DNA from: Corylus avellana
Lineage: Eukaryota; Streptophyta; Magnoliopsida; Fagales; Betulaceae
Direction: 5' to 3'
Assembly (NCBI RefSeq): GCF_901000735.1
Contig: NC_081547.1
Span: 1,488,001-1,552,000 of the forward strand
DNA: 64,000 nucleotides
The notes beneath the pieces are model-generated. The model worked only from the letters and a program-made list of their open reading frames with translations. It was not told the DNA's origin and made no database searches. This document shows, one piece after another, positions 57,073-64,000 of the stretch. Both the position numbers and the translations under genes were made by a program. Numbering within the stretch: the first letter of the stretch is position 1; each line of letters starts with the position of its first letter.

Positions 57073-59827
57073 TCATGAGGTTTTGCCATCAGCTTCATTT
57101 TCCGACGAATCTAATGTTGGTTTCTTCATATGACTTGATTCTGCCGTGCCTGAGTTCATCAACACTCGCTTGACTCCTCTTCCTACCACGCCTAGATGTG
57201 TGACTCCAGAAGATCCATTCGTGTGAGCAGTAGAAACGGTTGGGGAGTCAAAATCACCATTGCTGTCAACAGTAGCCATCCGTGAGGAGCTCATCACTGT
57301 TGGAGATGCACTCTTTTCACTGCCTACTAACTTAACAGATGCCATCCCAAGAAGTTCAGAGAGAATTGACTTGGGATTCAGGGCCAGTTGTTGAAGATCT
57401 TCAAGCTGCAAATCCAAGGATGAATGATTTACTAAGGATACAGTTGCACGTGAATGTTTTCAATTCTTGCACAAAGATAAACTTACCTTCTTCTCCAGCT
57501 CACCACAGAGGTCAGTGAGTGTTTCAATCTCTGCTCCTTTTTCTGTTACAGAGTTATCAGAGTGCAACGTACTGGAGATGACACCCTGATCTACCTCAGA
57601 TGCAGATGATGAAGTTGTTGATTCTGAGACACTCTTTACTTCATTCATGAGCCGCTGCACCCGAGACTTGCAAACTGCTATAGCTTTCTGGCAATATGGA
57701 ATGGCTTCTTGAGGCTTGGAGCCAATCTCCAGACACAAACATATCCGGAAATTTCTGAATTCTATAGTTAAGGTTGTGACTAGGGGGAGTAAAAAGAATA
57801 AGTCATGCTATTAATAACAATTGATGAACTCATATAGCCTAATGCTTATTAAATCTTAAGGCCACCAAATATATCCATTCATTGGCAACTTACCCGTCCA
57901 CACATAAGATCCGAGCAACTTCTGAAGTTGAAATTTCAAAAAATAGTATTTTAATCTTGGAAAGGATACAGTTCAGCTATCAGTCGACTGTCTGGTTCAA
58001 CCAGCTGTTCTAAGAGAGACAGTGCTTTCTCGTAGTCACTGAGAGAACTTTCAATGTCCTCTGCATGGAGCATAACAAAGACATTATCCATGTTTAAGAC
58101 AGATAAGAGGCTTTCAGCGAAATCCACCAAAACAATTATAATGGAATCAAAAGAATCAAGAAATGCTGATGTTAATTAACACAAACTCAAAAAATTCAAA
58201 AAACAAAGGAAAAATAAAATTACACGAGACAGACCTCTTTCCAGAGCAACTTCTGCCAATGCTGATAATATGTCCACTTTTTCCATTGTGTCAACGGAGT
58301 GTTTTTCTACAATTGCTCTTGCAACATCTAGCATTTTCCATGCCAAATCAAGGTCAGACTCATCCTCATCTGCTTCAGCCAGATCCTCAACATCACTATC
58401 CTCATCTTCTTCTTCTTGGTCTTTTCCACCGGAAACCATACCTGAAGAAATCAAGTATGAGAGACAATAAGAAACTCTAATCTTTAGACACTATCTCAAA
58501 TGATTATGACAACAATGCAAGGAAGTCTTAAACTTGTAGACACTAACTGAAAAGGATGAAGCATATCTGTCTTGAAGCCATATCAGACAGATATGGTCAA
58601 AATATCTTGTGCTTGACACTGACTGTCGAGGAAATATTTTCCAACACATCATACATTAGATATCACTTCGCACAAAAGAATTTTTTACCATAAAAAGTGC
58701 ACCATTAATGCATGCATGTGAATTGCTTCATTTATGAGCAAAGACAGTAAATTCATCAACAGTACTTCAAACAAATTATCAATGAATACATGCCATGAGC
58801 AAGATACTGACCATCATCTGCTGCTCCTTCCTGATGATTTGTACTTGCTTCCTCTTCAACATTACCCGAGCCAGAAGCTGATGACGATTCCCCATTTATC
58901 ACATTCTTAACAGATCCATCTTTAGCTGATTCTTGTTGAGAATCACCCTCCTTCTTGGGTACAGTACCCAACGGATCAGCCTCATCTTGTGCTTTGTACA
59001 GCAGTGCACACCCATATTTATAGTATGCATGCACACATTCCGGAGACAGTTCACCATAATGCGCAACCCTAATTCGTTAATCATTCAATATAGAGGACGA
59101 ATTATAAAGAAGCAACAACAACAAAAAAGTTCCCTCAACTACAAATGAATCGAATCACTTACAAGTTACATCGAATGAAAATCCAGGAATATTTCAACAC
59201 TCAGTGGAATGCTCAGACTAATTTTAAGTCTCTAATGCTTTCAAAAAGTGTTATTATCCATTTACGATGATTGAAGCTTAAACCAATATTCGAAAAATTC
59301 ACCCACCGTTCTACCCTATAACACAAAAGGAGAAATTACCAAACAAACAGAAAAGTCCCATACACAACAAAAACCCTAGACATTAAGGCAAAGAAGCAGA
59401 TACACTGATAAGAAACGCTTCGAGAAACTACAAATTCAGCAAATGGAATTAACATCCTGCTAAACCCCACAACTTCTGAGTAAGCAAACGGCGTATGAAG
59501 AAAAAGCAAAAGAAGAAAAGAACGAAACCTGATCTCTAGGGCACGGCTGAAGCACTCGGCGGCCTCGCTGAAATCGTTGTCCTTGATGGCCTTAGATCCC
59601 TTCTCCATTAATTCATCTGCGAACTCCAACGACTTCTCTCGATCTCCTGCAGAGGAACCCTCGGCCGCGCTGTTGCTATTGTTGTTGTGGTTGATGTTGT
59701 TGCAGGTGGACTCGGTGCCTCCCTGAGCGTTAGACTGTATGGTGGCCTCGTTGGAGGCCTGGGTTTCCAGGGGATTCGGGGCTGCCATTGTCACCGAGGT
59801 TTCCGACGCTGTTGCCTCTTCCACCAT
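57073..59827 (-). CDS. NASP: NASP-type histone chaperone with TPR repeats
   Basis: Six exons (minus): 59529-59827, 58812-59068, 58441-58235, 58060-57970, 57754-57487 and 57405-57073, all GT-AG with continuous frame, giving 484 residues; the Arabidopsis protein is of similar size. It starts MVEEATASETSVTMAAPNPL with a Gly/Asn/Ser-rich disordered head. TPR units are ALEFADELMEKGSKAI-like (SLEFADELMEKGSKAIKDND), HYGELSPECVHAYYKYGCAL, AWKMLDVARAIVEKH and NFRICLCLEIGSKPQEAIPY. The acidic block EEEDEDSDVEDLAEADEDE interrupts a TPR motif, the hallmark of NASP/SHNi-TPR proteins, and a coiled segment (ELEKKLEDLQQLALNP) follows. A basic tail (GRGVKRVLMNSG, KKP) is a likely nuclear signal. It binds H3-H4 in the nucleus and supplies histones for chromatin assembly. 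Confidence 0.93.
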
Positions 59828-62713
59828 CGCTATCTTCGAGTTGGGGAAATTAGGGAAATGGGAGCACTTCGTTTCTGTGCTTCAAAAAACCCTTTCTGGC
59901 GGAAAAGAAGAAAAGGGAAAATAAAATAATTCGGAAAACGAAACGTTTCACCAAGTTCTACGGAATAGGTTTCCACGGCTCCGCCTTTCTTTTCTTTTCC
60001 TATGAATTGTTAAGAAAAAATAAAATAAAATTAGAGAAATGCTATTTCATATTTTGCTTAACATCTCTTATTCATTTCAATATATATGATTTTTTAGGGA
60101 TTTTTTAAACAAAAAAAAGGTTCTTTTTTTTTTAAGGGATAAATGTTGCGAAAACAATAATTGGGATTTAAAAAATTGTATATGTTTCAATACCAAAAAA
60201 ATTGTAGGGGCTCCTTAATTCTTTAAAATCATAATTACTATTCTTAAATTAATTAATTTGTATTTTATAAGATAAATATGGTTTAATTATAGGATATAAT
60301 GAATTAGTAAAAAAAAATTAATAATTAACAAAAAAAAAATCTAAGTTTTCTTTTAAGTTAGGACAAAATCATAATTATTCAACGTGTGAGATCATATCAC
60401 TAATTCAATAACATGTAATTCATGTCTAGCATGTCACATGTATATTCCAGAGAAATGATTGATGTTAATATTTCTTTCATATTTTTTCTACAAATTAACC
60501 ATTAGATTTAATAACTTATGTAGACCCCAAATAAGTCAATGATTGGCTTTAGAAATATAATAATTGATCTATTAAATTTTTAGAAGAATATATATATATA
60601 TATATATGAACAAATTGTTAACACCAATCATTTTTCTATATTCCAGATGATAAATTTATCTTAGATTAAAAACATACACTAAACAAAAAATTAAAATTTA
60701 AAAAAAAAAAAAACAAAAAAACAATTAGAAGAAGAGGTTGGTGGCTATAAAGGGTGGCCGCCCTCGCTCTCACCTAGTAAGGGGTGACCCGCCATCCCTT
60801 TATGAAGGCAAGCTTCCCCTCACAGTCGACATATTTTTTTAAAAAAAATAATAATTCACAATCTTTTCTATTCAAGTAAGGTAAATTAGTCACTTGGAAT
60901 GTGCAATCGACACATAACAAGTTGTCATGTCACATGCAAGCAACATGTCATAAAATTAGTAGGGGTGTCAACGTGGTTCTCAGTTATTGGCCAAAATTGG
61001 AAACCAGGGTATCCGGCTTTTTAATTTTGAAAAACTAAAACCCGGTACCTGATTATTTGGTTATACAATAACCGGCCGGTTCTTGTTGGTACCTGGTTAT
61101 CCAAACCGGGTAGCCGGTTAAAAAAAGAAAAAAAAAATCATTTTGGAGCTTATTTTAGGTATTGTGCCTAATTTTTGAACTTATTTGAAGTATTGGGTCT
61201 AATTTAACAATTTTTTGCCCATTTTAAAAAAATATATATATATATATACCCGGTTATCCGAGTGCCAAAAATCGGAATTAGGTACCCAGTTACCCGTTTT
61301 TTTTAACCGGTTTCTCAATCGGTTGAAGACCACGCCTCATGAAGCGGATGTTACTAGTTTGAATCTCCTCTCTCTTGTGTAAACATGTAAAAAAAAAAAA
61401 GGGCTAAAACTAACCTCATTATTGAAATTAAAATGACAATAAAACTTAATAAAGTACTTATTCCTTTATTTGATTATTATTCATGAGGCTTTTTTTTTCC
61501 TGAACAGTGAATTAGCTTTTCAGCCAATTAATTGTTCACACTATAAACCATTTTTTATTATTTGTTTCTCTCCCCTCTCTTTCCCATTCTCCCCTCCATC
61601 GATCTCTTCTTTCTTCTACCCAAACGAGGATCTTCCGCAAACCCATATATCCTGCCTCTCAATCCTTCATTCTCTCATTCCATGGTGCCCGCCTGCCATT
61701 CTCTTATTTCTCAGAATTAAGACCAAAAAATTGAGATACCAAGCTTATGCTTCTTTGGCTCATTTGAGAATTTATTTGTTTTATCCGTTTGAGATTTGGT
61801 TTTATCCAGACTTGTTGGCCGTGCTTACTGCTTTGCTTTCATTCGGTTTGTAATATGTTTCCAAATTTAGGATTTATCTTTTTAATTTTTTAATTTGTAT
61901 TTGGATTAATAGATTTGGGCTATTTATAACTATGTATGTGAAATATATAATATGATATGTGATGTTTTGGGCCAAGCTTTATTCAAAGACATTGGCTAGC
62001 CCAAAAAAAATATTTTTTTTTTCCATCTTTTTTGAAATATTTTGGTCTTAAACCCTTAAAATAAGACAAACAAAAAGAAAAAAAAAAAAGGCAAATTAAA
62101 AGCTCAAAAGCCCATTAAAAAAAAAACGGTTATAACTAGTTGTTATTGGATTGAATAACCGCTAACCGCCTAGGTAGTTGCGGTTGCGGTTATTAAAGAC
62201 TAATTACCACCAAAATCGATTGTGATTAGTGATTATAGCCAATAACTGGTTTGAACACCTCTAATAATCACCCTCAATGTGCCAGATGGCTCGGATTTAG
62301 TAGTTGCGATCATCAGAATGAGTGGTCCAATCACTCGTGTGCAATGACTGTGGGGTGGGACTGGCCAAAAAGAAAATGTGTTATTTCTTTATTATTTTTA
62401 TAAGTATTTAAAGAAATTTAGTTCAAATATGATTTCATTACAAATAAATTTATTTTGTCATTTATGCATTTCTCACATGGATTATTACCAAAAAAAAAAA
62501 AAAATCAAACTCAAACTCAACTTGCAAAAAAATCCACCTTTGTATTTTCAAAATTGAAATGTCTATATTAGCCCCATGTCATGTCGTGCGATTCGTGCGA
62601 ATAGTGTAAGTAGTTGAGGGCAAAACGAGAGTATGTTAAAAAATGCCAGACCACAGAAAGCTTATACACTCTTGAAGATCAGCGTTGTCTGAACTCGTTC
62701 TGTCAAGTGAGCC
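59828..62713. other. Intergenic with repeats, no gene recognised
   Basis: Contains the hAT-like repeat at 60955-61330 (listed separately) and another repeat at about 62110-62275 (GCGGTTGCGGTTATTAAAG ... GGTTTGAACACCTCTA). A CT-rich segment with an open frame at 61470-61853 shows no family features. A run of A and AT-rich filler makes up the rest. Confidence 0.5.
60955..61330. mobile_element. Non-autonomous repeat with GGGGTGTCAAC end
   Basis: Left end GTAGGGGTGTCAACGTGG and inner TTATTGGCCAAAATTGGAAA. The right part contains CCCGGTTATCCGAGTGCCAA and AACCGGTTTCTCAATCGG, internally repetitive. A fragment at 32119-32190 shares GTGTCAAC, GGTTATTGGCCAAAATCGG and AAACCG. The GGTGTCAAC terminus resembles short hAT-type elements of plants. 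No coding capacity. Confidence 0.5.
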
Positions 62714-63232
62714 ATGGCTTCCACCATATCACCACCGCTGCTCCAGACCCTCTCACTACGCCGTGTGCGCAATGCGCCCCTTACGTTATGCCAGGCGCGC
62801 GTTTCTAAACCTGCGCCGTCGGCTAGCGCAACCTCCGTTCCCACCGGCAGGAGACAGCTGGTGTTCCTGCTGACGGCGTCGACGGCTCTGGCGGCGAAAG
62901 AATCTCCGTCGATTGCGGAGGATATTCCGTTGTTCGGCTTGAGGAAGAAGCTGAGGAAGGTGGAGGAGGAAGCGGAGGAGATAGTGAAGGAAGGGTTCAA
63001 CGCGGCGGAGAAGGGGATCGAGTCCGTGGAGAAAGGAATTGTAACGGCGGAGAAGGGAATCGAAACGGTGGAGAAGGGGATCGAGACGGCGGAGAGGGAG
63101 ATTGAAACGGCGGTGAGCTTCGGGGGGCTGGCGCAGGCGGGAGTGGTAGTGGGAGCGGAGGTTGTGGGGATTTTGGTTGCTACTTCGGTTGTGAATGGAA
63201 TACTGGGGCCGGAGAGTCAAAACTCGTACTAG
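62714..63232 (+). CDS. Chloroplast (predicted thylakoid) protein with heptad repeats
   Basis: Single exon, 172 residues. Residues 1-46 look like a transit peptide rich in Ser/Thr/Arg. Residues 46-61 (RRQLVFLLTASTALAA) have a twin arginine, a hydrophobic core and an ALA cleavage motif, as in Tat-dependent lumen targeting. Residues 75-97 are charged helix. Residues 98-132 are five consecutive heptads of the form (A/V)EKGIET, encoded by 21-bp near-repeats (63005-63109). A hydrophobic segment (about 142-163, GVVVGAEVVGILVATSVVNG) could anchor the C-terminus in a membrane. I do not recognise a named family. It looks like an amphipathic helical, membrane-associated plastid protein. Start chosen as the first ATG, with upstream in-frame sequence lacking another good candidate. 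Confidence 0.8.
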   Translation: MASTISPPLLQTLSLRRVRNAPLTLCQARVSKPAPSASATSVPTGRRQLVFLLTASTALAAKESPSIAEDIPLFGLRKKLRKVEEEAEEIVKEGFNAAEKGIESVEKGIVTAEKGIETVEKGIETAEREIETAVSFGGLAQAGVVVGAEVVGILVATSVVNGILGPESQNSY

Positions 63233-63900
63233 TGGTAGTAGCCAAGTGTTGGTAATTGGTTTTATCTTGTTGTAAAAATTCATGCTTTTTGTAATCGAAT
63301 CTGGCATTTTAGTTGCATAGATTGTTGGTTTTCACTTATTAATAAGATTGGGTCTATATCCTTTATTTTTTTGGATTAAGAAATCTCTCTTTTCCGCCAT
63401 GTAAATGAATATTTATATATGTTGAGAAGATAACATTAAGACTGCTAACTTAAACACAATCAACCATTTCTACATAATATTTTCTTTGTGGTTGCCCCAC
63501 TTGCTCATATTATGGGCAGTGTGGCTTCCTCTAATCCGACCATTGAGGCTAGTCAAAAACATATGGATGGACATTAGATAATTGAAAGAAAATGTAATAA
63601 AAGGGTTTAAGACACTTGGCGCTTGTTTGAGGGGTCAAAAAGTGCGTTTAATATTAAAAAAATTCATTTGAAGAAAAAAGTACTCGTTTGGTAAAAAATT
63701 AAAATCGTTTTTAAGGGTTTAAAAATGGTTTAAAAGCACTTTTTGACAAAAGTTAAAAAATGAAACTTTTGCCCAAAAAAATATATTTTTTGATTTAAAA
63801 GCTTTATTTTTCTCAAATACAATCATAAACAAGCTTTTAGAACAAATAAAAGAAAAAAGAAAAAAATCACTTTGGTCAAAAGTACGAGGTACCAAACTAC
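63233..63900. other. Intergenic; right part repeat-like
   Basis: The 3' UTR of the thylakoid protein gene probably ends near 63350. From about 63610 the sequence GCGCTTGTTTGAGGGGTC ... GTTTGGTAAAAAATTAAAAT, with inverse pieces, resembles a short MITE that runs into the gap. Confidence 0.4.
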
Positions 63901-63971
63901 NNNNNNNNNNNNNNNNNNNNNNNNNNNNNNNNNNNNNNNNNNNNNNNNNNNNNNNNNNNNNNNNNNNNNNN
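63901..63971. other. Assembly gap (71 N)
   Basis: A run of 71 undetermined bases, followed by a run of A. The gap falls within or next to a repeat, which explains the failed assembly. Confidence 0.99.
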
Positions 63972-64000
63972 AAAAAAAAAAAAAAAAAAAAAACATTTTG

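Noticed and set aside
61470..61853. Open frame of 127 codons (+), start MIIIHEAF
   Set aside because: CT-rich DNA gives Ser/Pro/Leu composition without a domain. No homologue recognised, although a decayed leader sequence of another gene is possible.
62662..63307. Long antisense frames over the thylakoid protein gene
   Set aside because: Shadows created by the 21-bp GC-rich repeats. The plus-strand frame has the transit peptide and heptads.
41..64000. CRISPR arrays, prokaryotic operons or phage modules
   Set aside because: The content is clearly a plant nuclear genome. The tandem repeats seen are microsatellites and transposon-derived units without spacer structure.

Overview
This is a window of nuclear DNA from a flowering plant, most likely a woody rosid-type eudicot. 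It has intron-containing plant genes with GT-AG boundaries (PsbO, COR413, PLATZ, CASP-like, NPH3/BTB, NASP, PPR), long AT-rich intergenic stretches, many short inverted-repeat transposons and a miniature LTR retrotransposon. The species cannot be fixed from the sequence alone. A 71-base run of N near the right end is an assembly gap.

Left part (1-13,100): the last six exons of a DUF547 protein gene (+) are followed by four intronless PR-1/CAP genes of the STS14 type, all on the minus strand, plus a broken relic of a fifth. The cluster grew by unequal tandem duplication. One duplicated block carries the 3' flank of the DUF547 gene with it, another carries the 3' flank of the last PR-1 gene, and the relic ends exactly where the two blocks are joined. 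Simple-sequence arrays and related AT-rich repeats lie between the copies.

Middle (13,100-41,700): two separate DUF4228/PADRE genes, a three-exon PLATZ transcription factor, a decayed partial copy of a CASP-like gene, an intronless PPR gene, the intact three-exon CASP-like (CASPL5-type) gene, and a complete 1,091-bp TRIM element with identical TSDs. Several inverted-repeat (MITE-like) elements lie between genes.

Right part (41,700-64,000): the PsbO photosystem II gene; a probable polycistronic cluster of three box C/D snoRNAs (minus strand) with a TATA, telo-box and site II promoter; a COR413 plasma-membrane type gene; an NPH3/BTB (NRL) gene; a small Cys-rich plant protein; a NASP-type histone chaperone gene; and a chloroplast/thylakoid protein with five perfect-length heptad repeats. 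The genes are an ordinary eukaryotic mix without operon logic. The parts that work as groups are the PR-1 cluster (secreted, local duplication) and the snoRNA cluster (rRNA methylation guides).

Exon boundaries were joined by hand from reading frame, GT-AG sites and family similarity. Targets quoted for the snoRNAs rest on remembered rRNA segments and need alignment.
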